Shown here: piece by piece, positions 53,224 to 63,845 of the stretch
Numbering within the stretch: the stretch's first letter is position 1
How the letters are laid out: each line of letters begins with the position of its first letter
Source of the DNA: Phymorhynchus buccinoides
Lineage: Eukaryota; Mollusca; Gastropoda; Neogastropoda; Raphitomidae
DNA: 64,000 nucleotides
NCBI GenBank assembly: GCA_017654935.2
Contig: CM065704.1
Location: 23,189,266 to 23,253,265 of the forward strand
Direction of reading: 5' to 3'
Program-made: the position numbers and the translations under genes
Notes under the pieces: model-generated
The model's database searches: none
The model's input: the letters and a program-made list of their open reading frames with translations, nothing else
What the model was told of the DNA's origin: nothing

Positions 53224-53229
<6 letters not shown>

Positions 53230-53307
53230 CTGCCTCTACAATGGAAACTTCAATATAACAAAGCCATTGTCATGTTTAAAATAATGTCTAATCGCGCTCC
53301 TCCTGCT

Positions 53308-53870
53308 TTAATCCTTTCACTGCCAGCCATTTTTCAGCAACAAAATGTCCATTAAAGGCATCAAATCCTGGGTAGAGGTCAAAAATGTGCCACCGGTTAT
53401 TGGTATTTTTCCTTTTTGACATTTCTTACCAAACATAAGGCCTATCCTTAGGAACCTTTTTAGCTAATAGGGTTTTTGGATAACTAACCCTGACCCTTGG
53501 GTAAAGGAAAAAGCAATGTGCCACCCCAGTGACATTTCTCGGTGTAATGCAGTACATTGGGGGGTCCGTTTTTGCCTTAGGGTTAGGGTTATATTCCAAA
53601 AAGCTGTATTTTAGGAAAATTTTCCTAAAATATCTTTTATGTATGGTAAGAAAGGCAAAACCGGAAAAATACAATAAACCGAGAAATGCAGGGGGGTGGC
53701 AGTATCCGCGATTTGTCACAGGCTGTGGTATCGTTGCGTTTTTCCGTCTTATAGAGGTAGGGATAGGGTTAGTATTCACCAAAAATCCCCATTAGCACAG
53801 AAATTTTTGTTCTCTACCCAAATACAGCTTAATATTTTGTTTGGTAAGAATGGCTGGCAAAAAGGGTTAA
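53308..53870. mobile_element. MITE-C/MITE-G composite with telomere-like core
   Basis: Outer ends are MITE-C-like (TTAATCCTTTCACTGCCAGC; TGGCTGGCAAAAAGGGTTAA). Inside are MITE-G arms (GGTCAAAAATGTGCCACC; AAACCGAGAAATGCAGGGGG) with CTAACCCTGACCC and TTAGGGTTAGGGTT stretches. Confidence 0.75.
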
Positions 53871-54499
53871 GAAATTACAATTAAATCTTGTCCACAAGAG
53901 TCGATATCTTCAAGACTAGTCCGTTGTATTTGATGCGGTTTTTTGTGGAATGCGGTGCTACTTTTAAATTCAATTCAATGTTTTCAAGAAAAACTACCAT
54001 GACCTTATGATGGCGGTAAACAACATCGCATATTTAACTGTATTATTTTTTTATTATTTTTTTTAATGTTTATTCATATCTCTTGACATGGTTAATTTGT
54101 ACATAAATCTTGTTTTTAAACATGAGTTGTTTGTTTTTTGTTTACTTAAAGGGGGGGGGGGGAGAGAGAGAGAGAACATGGAGGAAGAAAGTGTTTTGAT
54201 GATGCCATACTCATAGATTGACTGATTTTTTTTCTTCCTCCACAATGTATTTCCTGATTCTTCTTAATATTAGTTCATGTGATTACTGTGCTGTGTGCGA
54301 GGTTGGTGGTGGCCGGTGGGGGGAGGGCGGATGGGTGTATGAATGTGTAGGATTTTTATTTTTTTATTTTTTTAAAATCTGTTTCTTTTGTTCATTATTA
54401 CATTAATTGAAGTTTTAATTATGCTTTTCTTTTCTTTTGAGGGCAAGATGTAAACAAGCCGATTGTGTGCTTATTCTTTTCCCTCAATAAACAAATGTT

Positions 54500-54505
<6 letters not shown>
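53871..54505. other. AT-rich spacer between genes
   Basis: A poly-G run at 54150-54161 and (GA)n follow; AATAAA at 54486 precedes a TC tract, as in a retroelement 3' tail. Nothing else. Confidence 0.4.

Positions 54506-54506
<1 letters not shown>

Positions 54507-54583
<77 letters not shown>
54507..54583. repeat. (TC)n microsatellite
   Basis: TC run preceded by CAATAAACAAATGTTTTAAA. A similar tail plus TC run is repeated at 54677-54757 (TATAAATAAAATTAATTCA then TC). Confidence 0.93.
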
Positions 54584-54588
<5 letters not shown>

Positions 54589-54697
54589 TATTTTCGTTTT
54601 CCATTTTTTACTTTTATATATATTTTGTCCAGAGGGCTGGATGTAAAAAAGCATGTTATTGCTTACTCTATTACCCTCTATAAATAAAATTAATTCA

Positions 54698-54702
<5 letters not shown>

Positions 54703-54757
<55 letters not shown>
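54703..54757. repeat. (TC)n microsatellite
   Basis: Second TC run about 195 bp after the first, with similar preceding sequence. Confidence 0.93.
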
Positions 54758-54761
<4 letters not shown>

Positions 54762-55944
54762 CTTTTTCTTCTTCTTCAAGTCAATCAGCCAACTTCATCA
54801 GGTTGAAGATATTTGCTGATATAATGGGGGAAAAACAGGGGGGAAACGGAGGTCACCACGCAGCGCCGAGACACAGCAGAAAGAAAGGAACAAATAATAG
54901 ATAGATAAATAGAAGTAAATAAAGAAATAATAATTTATAACTTTATATATTTATAATTTTTTTAAAAAGGGGGGGGTTATGTACGGTGGGAAGGGGGGGG
55001 GGGAGGGTCAGCGTTCCTAGTCTGATACGCCCAGCATTAGTGGAGCTGCCGGACAGGCACAATGCTTTTCAGCCCCCAGCAAGCTGGGGACCTAGTCCAG
55101 CCCCAGCCCAGCCTAACGCTGGGCCAGGCCCACAGTCGCCAGACCAGAAGAGGCAAAAGCAGAACGGAGGGAGCACAGCCTAAAGCCAAGGCGGTATTTA
55201 TGCATGAATCTGACCATATGCGTTGGCGATCTTTCTATCCATATAATCAGTAAAATCCTGATCACAGTACACAGTTAATGAAAACATTTTGACGTTGGCA
55301 GACTCAAAGATGCTGTGGCTGCTTTCAAGCTTAACTCCAATGGCCCTAATCAGTTTTTACCCAACCCTCTCCATTAGCTCCGCATTGCTTGGTACTTTTA
55401 GGAAGCCTTGTTTGAACGGAGCACTTTGTTTTCATTTTTTGTTACTGTTGTTGAGCGCGTATTTGTTTTCTTATCATCTTTGAACAATGTTTGACCTTCA
55501 GATCATGAATTTTTAAAAACAGGGAGGGTCGCCTATGGATTGTGTGGAGGAGGAAAGGGGGGGGGGGGGAGAAGAGACGGTGGTAGTGGAGGGGTAAGGA
55601 GGCTGTAGCATATGTGGGCATGATATAAATCATCCTCTGTTTATAAATGTGTATGTCTCGCCCATGTGAAGTGTTCATGAACTCTTTTTTTTTTTTAATC
55701 AATGAATTAGCTTATTTTCCGATCTACAAACCACACCCTTGTCAAAGCTGACACCTCCTGAATTCTATTTAAAATCTGTAGAAATTGATGAAAAAGCTGC
55801 ATTCGGTCTCTAAGCCACAATAGATTGAGAAGAACGATAAACTAAAACAAAGATCAGACAAACATTCAAAAAACACTTCTTTTAGAGGGGGGGGGGGGAG
55901 CAGTCCTGCTAAGCCAATTTTAAAGCATTGTTGCATAATAGTAA
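54758..55944. other. Spacer 5' of the transporter gene
   Basis: Poly-G runs at 54968-54976, 54992-55002, 55557-55569 and 55886-55896. No gene, RNA gene or known repeat is recognised; a 5' UTR exon of the transporter could lie here unseen. Confidence 0.4.
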
Positions 55945-56108
55945 TACAGTGGAACCTCCCTTATAAGACCTTTAAAAATCATCCAAAATGAGGTCTAGTA
56001 AGGGAGGTAATTTTAATACTTACAAAGAAGGGCAATGTCTCAGAGAAGTAGGTCTTATGTGGGAGGGAGTCTTATAATGGGAGGTCTTATAAGGGAGGTT
56101 CCACTCTA
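55945..56108. mobile_element. MITE-A copy, intact, just upstream of the transporter start
   Basis: TACAGTGGAACCTCCCTTAT opens and ATAAGGGAGGTTCCACTCTA closes it. Inner CTTATAAGGGAGG-type motifs recur in both orientations. It ends 98 bp before the start codon of the MFSD4-like gene. Confidence 0.9.
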
Positions 56109-56206
56109 GTAATTATATGACAGTTATTTCATGAACTACGGTGATTGATGACAGTGTGTAATGATAGCTGGTTTGCTGTTCAGGTTTCTACAGGCGGTGA
56201 ACAGTA

Positions 56207-56383
56207 ATGGGTCCGGAAGACAGTGTTACACCAAGCCGCACGAACCAGGCTGGAAACGTAGAAGACATATGTACGATGGCAGAGTCACAAAAGCAGTCAA
56301 GCTTCAGGGAGAGATGGCGCAATGCAGACTACAGGGGAAAAGTGTGGAGGACAGTGTGGTTGGGAGCAACCTTTTGGGGACTG
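56207..56383 (+). CDS. MFSD4-like exon 1
   Basis: 59 codons from MGPEDSVTPSRTNQAG to TVWLGATFWGL, ending before GTGAGG in phase 0. A possible acceptor TGCTGTTCAG lies at about 56174-56183, so an upstream 5' UTR exon is likely. Confidence 0.9.
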
Positions 56384-59300
56384 GTGAGGTTTTGTTGTTG
56401 TTGTTGTTACTTTTGGTGCATGTTGTGCAAGCATACCATGATAATGTAACATCTTATGTACGGCATAACTGCCTAAGTGAAGCTAGGCAAGTTTACCATA
56501 ACACTTGCAAAAAAAGCACACAATAACATTTCACCTACTGTCAAAAGCTTGTGATCCAAAACTGTTGATGACATAATTTCGTATACTTCTGGATTCTTTA
56601 TGAGAGTCACAACTTTTTTGTTGTCAAATTTTTATCAAAGCTGCTAAAGGAGTAAGAGTTTCTAAAAGAGAAAAAAAAGTCAGGAGGATGGAACAGTTAA
56701 GGCAGAAAGATTAGATAACAGTAAGCAAAGGGAAAAGGCAGAGTCAATGAGAGAGACAGATTAGAGGGAGTTACAAGCACAGAACTTCCAGAAGGTGGGG
56801 GATTTATTTGTTCGAAAGAGAACACCCCCTCCCCTTCCCCGGTATCATTCAGCAGAAGTTTGAGAGAATTAGTCTTTCCTGTGCAATCAAGATTATGTGT
56901 GTGTGACGCAGTGTATAGCTTTTTCCTTTTTTTCTGTTTTCTATTAAAGCAAATTCCTAATTGCAACTGGTCGTGAAAAATGTGTCATTTAAAAACTCTG
57001 TTTGTTCAGGGTTTTGCTGTGGGCCAGCGCGGCCCATCCTTCCTGGACATTCAGATCGTCACAGGGACTAACGTGGAGCAGGCTTCCTTCTTCTACACCT
57101 CCGCTGCATTGGGCTATCTGGTGGGGGCGCTGGCAGCAGGGGTCATCTACGATTTGCTCAACAAGTCCCTGCTGTTTCTGAGCTGCGTGGTGGGGATGGC
57201 TGCCAGCACCGTCGCTATCCCCTGGTGCTCTCCCTACTGGCTCATGATCGCCATTCAGTTTGTTGCGTCTTTCTTTGGCGGCGCCATTGATACAGGTCTG
57301 TGAGTTTGTGGGGGGGGTGTTGTGTGGGTAAGTGTGTGTGTGTGTGTGTGAGCTGTTTACCATTACAATTTGACCGTAATTATTCTGTTTTGGGACCTCT
57401 GATTACGCTATTACGGTTAGCAACGATAAATTCCGCATTTCAGCTGAATTTTAAAAAATAGAGAGAGAGAAGAAGAAGAAAGCGAAACTAGCAGACGGGC
57501 GCAAGCTGGTTGGGTCACTAAAACTTAAATGCCCTTATGTTCTTGCAGCAACCTAAGCCCTTATCAGGTGGAACAGATCCCCTTTTTTCAGTCTTTTTTT
57601 TTGCTGAGGGTGTCAGAACAAGAACAAGAACAACAACAACAGTAGTTGTCTACCATCAAAGGGCGTAATGTCCCTTGATTCATATTTCCGCTCATGCCGC
57701 GATTCTTATCGCGACTTTTTCATTCAGACATTATGCTAAGGAAACAATGTTCGCAGCCAGAATCTGAATCTGATCCTGAACCGATGCTTAAAAACAAAAA
57801 ATCTGTTCAGCAGCGATGCAGACAAAACTACCACAAAACCTGGCCTTGTGTGAAGGCGAGTTGTAGAAGTTTTGTAGCCTGTGCAATGTGCACTTTGCTA
57901 CCATGGAGGGAAGAATGATTGCAAGTGAGACATCGGTTCGGCAAAGCATCGCAAACTTGAAGCTTCCACTCCAAGTCAGTTGTCTTTAACTGTAAGTGCC
58001 ATGGAGTTTCAATTGTCTTTTCTCACTCTCACTTTTTATTTTTTTAGGATACACATCTTTGATTTACACAAGCAGACACAGGCTAAAAGTAAAAAAACAT
58101 ACAAATATATATTATCAGATAACATTTTTTGTGTCTTTTTAACAAATTAAAGTCGCAAGATAAGAAGTCAATGATTATCCTAAATAGTCGTATTCATCGC
58201 ATTCCGAGGATTACTGACAGATGCCTCAGATTACTGATTTCAAAGCTTGGGATTACTGACAGTGAAAATTTGGGGTAAACAGCTGTGGTGTGTTTGGGTG
58301 TGTGATTTGTCTTTAGTTATGTCTGTCCACCATATGACATAGCAGATGAAAATAGTTAAGGCAGTTGTTACACACAATTACGTAAATTATAAAAATCAGA
58401 TTGTATCTAATTGTAAAGATTTAAAAACCTATTAATATTGATTTTGTTCCACAATGAGCAATGCTTCAGATTTTGTTTCTGTCATTTGGTTCAGTACATT
58501 TAAAAGATGATTTAATTAATCAGAGGTTACAAAATGTGTTAGTGTTTCAACAAAAAGAGTTAGAAATTGTACATTTTTAAAAGTTTCTCTTTAAAGTGAG
58601 GTCAGTTGACAGACACCCTCAATTTAGTGCTTCATAAAATGTTCAACCCATCAGTATCAGGGGCAGACACTGACAGTATAACTTGTTTAATATAGCATAT
58701 CCATACTGCATATTTAGTAACTAATGTTACCTTGTTGAAAAGAAGCCTATTTTCTATGTTGTTGGTTTTTTTCAGCCGGAAACGCGGAGCTGGTTCGCAT
58801 TTGGGGCAAGGACGGGGAAATGGCCATGCAGTTCATCCATTTTGGCTTCGCCCTGGGCGGCGTGATCAGCCCCCTGGTGACCGAGCCCTTCCTCACCCCC
58901 AACCCTGACGATGATGCGGACCACCTCACCACTGCCTCCCCTTTCACAACCACCACCAACTCCTCTAACTTCTCATCCTCGGCCCCACTCCTCGCTCCAG
59001 ACAATTCAACCCTTCCTGAACCCCTCACCACCGACGTTCATTACGCGTTCTTGATCTCCGGGGGGATCATTCTGGTCATCGCCATTCCACTGACGGCTCA
59101 GCTGTTCTCCGACCGGTCCCAGAAGCGAAGGCAGGACGAAAAGGACGAGAAGCAAGAGGTCAAGCAGCCTTTGCCGTTGGCTCTGTTTCTGTTGGTCCAG
59201 GGATTATTGTGCATGCTTTATCTCCTGTACTGCGGCGTGGAAGACATGTACGCGTCCTTCCTCATGACATTTGTCGTCAAGCAGCTGCACTGGAGCAAAT

Positions 59301-59842
59301 CCAGCGGGGCGCGGCTGACGTCCCTGTTCTGGGCTTCGTTCGCCGCCGGTCGTTTCCTGTGCATCTTCGTGGTACGAATGTTGAGCTGCGTCAAGCTGCT
59401 GGCCTTGAGTTGCCTGTCTCTGTGTGTGGCCATGCTCTGCGTGCTGCTTTTCTCGGCTCATGACATCAACGTAGGCATGTGGGTAGCGACGGTCCTGGCC
59501 GGCGTTACCATGGCTCCCATCTTCCCCTCGGGGTTTACGTGGATGGAGATGGAACTGGTACGAGTGACAGGTCGTGTGAGCTCCAGCATTCTGATCGCTT
59601 CGTCGGGCGGCATGATGGGCTTTGCGGCTCTCATTGGCTTCCTGATGCAGGAAGCGACCCCCATGTGGTTCGCCTACCTCCTGACCCTGTTGTCGGCCCT
59701 GACAGCGGCCGTCTTCTTCTTCCTGCTGGGCCTGTCGCGGCTGTACCTCCGACAGCACTACAGCACTGACCGTCAGAAGACTGTGACTCAGGAGAGGTTT
59801 GTGTCCGCTTTGAAAGCAGAGGATAAAAGCAGCACTGTGTGA
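56207..59842 (+). CDS. MFSD4/NaGLT1-like major facilitator transporter, three coding exons
   Basis: A 12-helix-type membrane carrier of the MFSD4A/4B (NaGLT1, sodium-dependent glucose transporter 1) branch; hexose transport is plausible but unproven here. Coding exons 56207-56383, 57010-57295 and 58776-59842 join in phase to 509 aa; vertebrate relatives are about 510-520. Helix 1 spans the first junction (VWLGATFWGL then GFAVGQRGPSFLD, the family's opening GPxFxD pattern). Further cues are ALGYLVGALAAGVIYD (helix 2 and the loop A region), DTAGNAELVRIWG and MQFIHFGFALGGVISPL. Residues about 193-243 form a Ser/Thr/Pro-rich outer loop with three N-glycosylation sequons (N216, N219, N231). A charged inner loop (268-284) precedes the second helix bundle. 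The start at 56207 is the first Met in frame; a second Met (residue 24) is possible. Confidence 0.92.
56655..56850 (-). mobile_element. SINE-3 copy in MFSD4-like intron 1
   Basis: Reverse orientation: AAGTCAGGAGGATGGAACAG, GATTAGAGGGAGTTACAAGC, ACAGAACTTCCAGAAGGTGG, then a C-rich hinge and GGTATCATTC. Confidence 0.8.
57010..57295 (+). CDS. MFSD4-like exon 2
   Basis: Starts after TTTGTTCAG with GFAVGQRGPSFLDIQIV and ends FGGAIDT plus one base before GTCTGT, a weak but canonical GT donor. Confidence 0.92.
57296..58775 (+). other. MFSD4-like intron 2
   Basis: A GT tract lies at 57331-57350, (GAA)n near 57470 and (AAC)n at 57620-57642. The rest is AT-rich with no gene or shared repeat recognised. 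The acceptor TTTTTTCAG ends at 58775. Confidence 0.7.
58776..59842 (+). CDS. MFSD4-like exon 3 (last coding)
   Basis: A large exon carrying residues 155-509: helices after GNAELVRIWGKDGE, the Ser/Thr-rich loop, the charged loop and the whole second bundle (including ARLTSLFWASFAAGRFL and MAPIFPSGFTWMEME). GC-rich compared with its surroundings, typical of a conserved coding exon. Stop TGA at 59840-59842. Confidence 0.95.
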
Positions 59843-60055
59843 GAATAGTGTGGGGAAACAGTGCAGCTGGAATGATTGTGTGGTTGCACTGGGGATGCGG
59901 ACATGTTAAAGGGAAAGCTACCGATCCCAGGGATCGGGTGTAGACTGCTAGCCTAGTCGCTGCAAAGTTCTGACTCGCAGTGGCTCGAGCAACTGGGAAA
60001 AAAGAACGGTTGAACCGTCTCTCTCCCCAGCAGCGATAAGAATGACGGCACGCGA

Positions 60056-60120
60056 ATGAAGAATGAATGAAATTTTGGGCTTTACGTCCTCTCGCAGACG
60101 GCATGTGCTCGCATGAACGC
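60056..60120 (+). mobile_element. SINE-2 5' fragment in the transporter 3' flank
   Basis: GAATGAATGAAATTTTGGGC, TTTACGTCCTCTCGCAGACG resembles the start of SINE-2 copies (compare 4806-4850, which has the same GAATGAATGAA lead-in). Confidence 0.6.
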
Positions 60121-60224
60121 TTTATATATGCCGACTGTGGGTTTAAGTTTGGTGTAACTGTAAGTGTAACTAGTAAAAGCCGGTGTTTGCATGATCGTGG
60201 ATAAGTTAAATGATCCATGTGTAT

Positions 60225-60536
60225 CCCCCCGTGGAGATACCGAGGGGTCTTTCGTACAAATAAATTGTTCCTCCAGTTTCTGGAAGTTATGTGCTTGTAA
60301 CTTCCTCTAATCTGTCACTCTCTGTGACTCTGCCTTTTCCCTTTGCTTACTGTCATTCACTGTCTTCCTGCCTTACTGGTCCATTCTCCTGCCTTTTTCC
60401 AAAACACTATTACAAAGAATTTCTCCGGCTGTAGACGGACATGCTGGGCCTATTTCTTAGTTAGGTGCATAACAGTAACATCATGCATCTGTGCTCATAA
60501 TTGACAGGAAACTGAGCGATCGAAGAAGAAGAAGAA
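60225..60536 (+). mobile_element. SINE-3, full length, (GAA)n tail
   Basis: CCCCGTGGAGATACCGAGGG to GAGCGATCGAAGAAGAAGAA, with all internal blocks in order. The first AATAAA I find after the transporter stop (60259-60264) lies inside it. Confidence 0.88.
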
Positions 60537-61408
60537 TCCATGTGTGTGTGTGTTGTTTATGGTTGAAAGTTCAGAAATAATATGGATTTAAAAAAAAAGA
60601 GAATGTGCCGTATGATTCAGCCGTTTTTATCCTTTTCAATTAGCACATATTGTCGCCCATTGGGACATAGAAGGCTAAATCTAATTTTGATGCACGCAGG
60701 CAAGAGAGAGAGAGTTTGGTGCTGTTGAGAAACTGCCTTCAAATGAAATGCCACCTGGTGTTGAGGGCTAAGGAATATAACTGCGCCTAAACTGTTCATT
60801 TGTTTGAACTGTTTTGCCATCCAGGAGCACAAATTACATTTAATGGGGTTTTTTAAAACTATGACATATGCATAGAATTTTCTCTGTGTTGTACATGTGA
60901 GGAAAGGTGGTTGTATTATTAATGGTATATAAAGAGTGTAAATGACAAACTGATGGTTACTTGAAGTTTTACACACTTTAATATCATTCCATCAGACTCT
61001 GGGGAGATAAATTATTTGTGGTTTTTATTGAAAATCATTGAGTCAGATATGATTGTTGATGAAAGAAATAGAATTATCATTACAAAATTTCTCTGATGTT
61101 AAATCTTTCCTTTTTTGTGTTATTACTTTCCATTGCTGATATTAGCGATTGTTCTTTAAGAGCATCATTTTGACATTTTATGAAGTTTTCATTATTGTCA
61201 TTTTTTAAAAAATTAGTATCATTGCAGATGTTCACATTTTAGCTTAAGTGCATCATTTCATGAGCAGTTGTATTATCGAAAGTGTTTGTGGTTATTTTCT
61301 GTTGCAAATGGTTATTGAGAGATAATGATTTTGATTGTGGTATTTATAAGTTTGAGTCAGGTAGTACACATGAAATTATGATATGAATTCTAGTCATTGC
61401 TCTCCTGT
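60537..61408. other. AT-rich spacer
   Basis: No gene or shared repeat recognised. Confidence 0.4.
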
Positions 61409-61563
61409 TACCATACTTTAAGGCGCACCTGACCCCCACATAATACACAACATTCAAATTTTGTTATTATATTTTCTTACTATTTTAGTAGTCATATTAT
61501 AAGGCACAGGGGTCTGAGTCTGGACAAAAAAAGTATCGCCTTATAGTCCGTAAAATATGGTAT
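61409..61563. mobile_element. Short TACCATACTTTAAGGCGC-type TIR element
   Basis: Left TTACCATACTTTAAGGCGCA and right CGCCTTATAGTCCGTAAAAT, ATGGTA are imperfect inverses, related to the element at 41733-42313. It ends exactly where the next MITE-A begins. Confidence 0.65.
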
Positions 61564-62320
61564 ACAGTGGAACCTCCCTTATAAGACCTTCAAAAAGCAT
61601 CCAAAATGAAGTCTTATAAGGGAGGGGTCTTGTATGGGAGGTAATTTTAATACTTACAAAGAAGGACAATGTCTCAAAGAAGTAGGTCTTATGTGGGAAG
61701 GAGTCTCTTTGGAATTCTCTGCCTTCTCTCCGACACTCCAACTCAGTCTCCTCATTCAAAACCTCTCTTAAAACCCATCTTTTTCCTACTGCACCCTAAA
61801 TATTTGATCAGTTGTCTATCGTTGTGTGCACGTGAGGGAAGATTGAATAAGAGGTTTGTGCTGTGTTTTGTGGTGTGTGTGTGTGTGTGAACATGAATGT
61901 GTGCATACATGTGTGCTTGTGTGTATTTTGTTTTTTGTGGGTTGTGTGTGCACGCATGTGTGTGTGCGTGTCTGTGTGTCTGTCTGCGTGCGTACGTTGT
62001 GTGTGAGGGTGTATGTGTGTTGGTGTATGTGGTCAGTCCATGCGGCTCGGTTGCTGTGGCTTACCGAATGGGGTATGAACGAGTTGGCGTCAACAATTGT
62101 GTGTGTGTGTGCGTGTGTTAGAGAGAGAGAGAGAGTTGCTTTGTATATGCGCTGTTGCTGGTTGGTGTCACTCTTGAATGTTGTTTTTGTTGTCTGTTGA
62201 TGAATAATTGATTGTAAAGCGCTTTGGGCTCATCTGAGGTAAAGCGCTATATAAATGTACTATTATTATTATTATTATTATTATTATAATGGGAGGTCTT
62301 ATAAGAGAGGTTCCACTGTA
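61563..62320. mobile_element. MITE-A copy interrupted by a LINE 3' end
   Basis: TACAGTGGAACCTCCCTTAT opens and AGAGAGGTTCCACTGTA closes it. The MITE matches 55945-56108 up to GGGAAGGAGTCT (61706) and again from TATAATGGGAGG (62284). Confidence 0.9.
61706..62285 (+). mobile_element. LINE 3' end with (ATT)n tail nested in MITE-A
   Basis: Encodes WNSLPSLRHSN and FKTSLKTHLFP (C-terminus of a CR1/L2-like ORF), then a GT-rich stretch. It ends with GTAAAGCGCTTTGGGCTCAT, AAAGCGCTATATAAATG and (ATT)n. The AAAGCGCTATATAAAT tail with ATT repeats is typical of L2-type elements. Confidence 0.82.
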
Positions 62321-62494
62321 GTATGAAAAAATATGGTATGCTTCTTGCTGTACAATGGTGACACTTTTGTCGTTCGTTTTGCGCGGATATTGTGTTTGCA
62401 TAAATGATTTGTTGTAGAACAACAACAACAAAATTTTGATATTTATTTTTTTAAGACATCATAACAGCAGGAATGAACCTATTGAATTTGTTTT

Positions 62495-62565
62495 TATAGT
62501 AATGATAATGATCATTTTTTTAGCGCTTCTTCTCCTTGCGGGGCTCTAAGCGCTTCACAAAGAAG
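62495..62565 (-). mobile_element. Retroelement 3'-end fragment
   Basis: TTAGCGCTTCTTCTCCTTGC, GGGGCTCTAAGCGCTTCACA, read in reverse, resembles an L2/SINE tail with ATTATC-like repeats. Confidence 0.55.
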
Positions 62566-63184
62566 CCTGATAACGATGACTTTATTATTACATTTTATAT
62601 CAATGTATTGAAACTGAGTACAAAGTTTCCTGGTGCTGAGACATATCAATCATTCAAAATATCTCATTAAACAGTTCAAATGTAATCCATTTCCTTATTT
62701 TGCCTTTCAGAATCACACACACACACAAGTTGCAATGCACTCGCTTCTCCTTTGCCATCCCTCTCAGAGAGAGGAATTTATAATTGTACGAGTTGGGTGT
62801 TGTCAGCTAGATCGGTGAAGAGGTAAGGGAAAAGGGAGCAGTCAGGCATGGGAATTGTCAGTCTTTTGGCTGATTTCAGTTTTTTTGATGATCCTCTTCA
62901 GTCTTTTTTTGCAAGTTTCAGCTTTTTTGATGGTCCAAGAGGACATTTATGAGATTTAAAAAAAAAAAAAGCCCAATGAGTAAAACTTAAGTTATTGGTT
63001 ATAAATGAATGCAAAATGAACTAAATATATCAGTCTTATCTCTAATACTGTTTTTAAGGCTTAGATAACAGAAGAAGCTTCCCCAACACACACGGCTTTC
63101 AGTTATTTTTATTCCTTGTTCCTATGCCTGCTTCCAGACCCCAATTTTCAGTCTTTTTTGTCTTCTCTTATTCCCATGCCTGGC
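62566..63184. other. Spacer
   Basis: Repeated CAGTCTTTT motifs (62860-62935, 63150) and poly-A; no gene is recognised. Confidence 0.4.
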
Positions 63185-63187
63185 AGT

Positions 63188-63642
63188 ATTGGTAAAGGTC
63201 AAGATGTGCCCCCCCCCCTACATTTCTCGGTTAATTCCATTTTTCCGTTTTTGCCTTTCTTACCAAACATGAAGCTGTATTTTATGAACATTATAAGCTA
63301 ATTATCTTTGTTCAATAATTAATTGCAGTCATGATAAAGGCCATTATCTAATAGGACCCCCCCCCCTATGTACTGCAGTACACCGCAGCATTTGTCAGTT
63401 GTGGTTCATTGCGTTTTTCCGTCTTATATAGGGGGGGGGGGGGGGGGGGGGGAGGGGGGGGGGAGGGGGGGGGAGGGGGGGGGGGGGGGAGGGTAGGGTT
63501 AGGGTTATTATTCCAAAAAGATAATTAGCTGAAAAGGTTCATAAAATACAGCTTCATGTTTGGTAAGAAAGGTAATAACGGAAAAATGGAATTAACCGAG
63601 AAATGCAGAGGGGGTGGCACATCTTTACCTTTACCGCAGGCT
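63188..63642. mobile_element. MITE-G with poly-G core and telomere-like motif
   Basis: Left arm GGTAAAGGTCAAGATGTGCC, CATTTCTCGGTTAATTCCAT, CTTACCAAACATGAAGCTGT is inverted at the right (ACAGCTTCATGTTTGGTAAG, TTAACCGAGAAATGCAG, ATCTTTACCTTTACC), with TIRs of about 130 bp. The core holds a G-run of about 65 bp with few A (63431-63495) and TAGGGTTAGGGTTATTA. Confidence 0.85.
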
Positions 63643-63649
63643 TTTTACT

Positions 63650-63715
63650 TGTCTTTGTGAAATATGGGCTGCTTCCACTTGGAGAGAATGTCGCTGTCAG
63701 TGCAGTGCCACTTTT
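63650..63715 (-). mobile_element. SINE-1 3' fragment
   Basis: CTTTGTGAAATATGGGCTGC, TTCCACTTGGAGAGAATGTC and GTGCCAC plus a T-run match the left end of SINE-1 in diverged form. Confidence 0.5.
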
Positions 63716-63845
63716 TTTTTTAGGGGGGAAGGTGAGGGCGGAGTTGGGAAAGCTTGCTATCAATTTGTTTCATACCAGGCAGCAGGATTTCCCCCTGCTC
63801 TTATCGACTTTTAACTGCCGTGAGTTGGAGATGCATATATAATAT

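Noticed and set aside
59204..59758. A 184-codon antisense frame
   Set aside because: Shadow of the GC-rich MFSD4-like exon 3; no recognisable protein.
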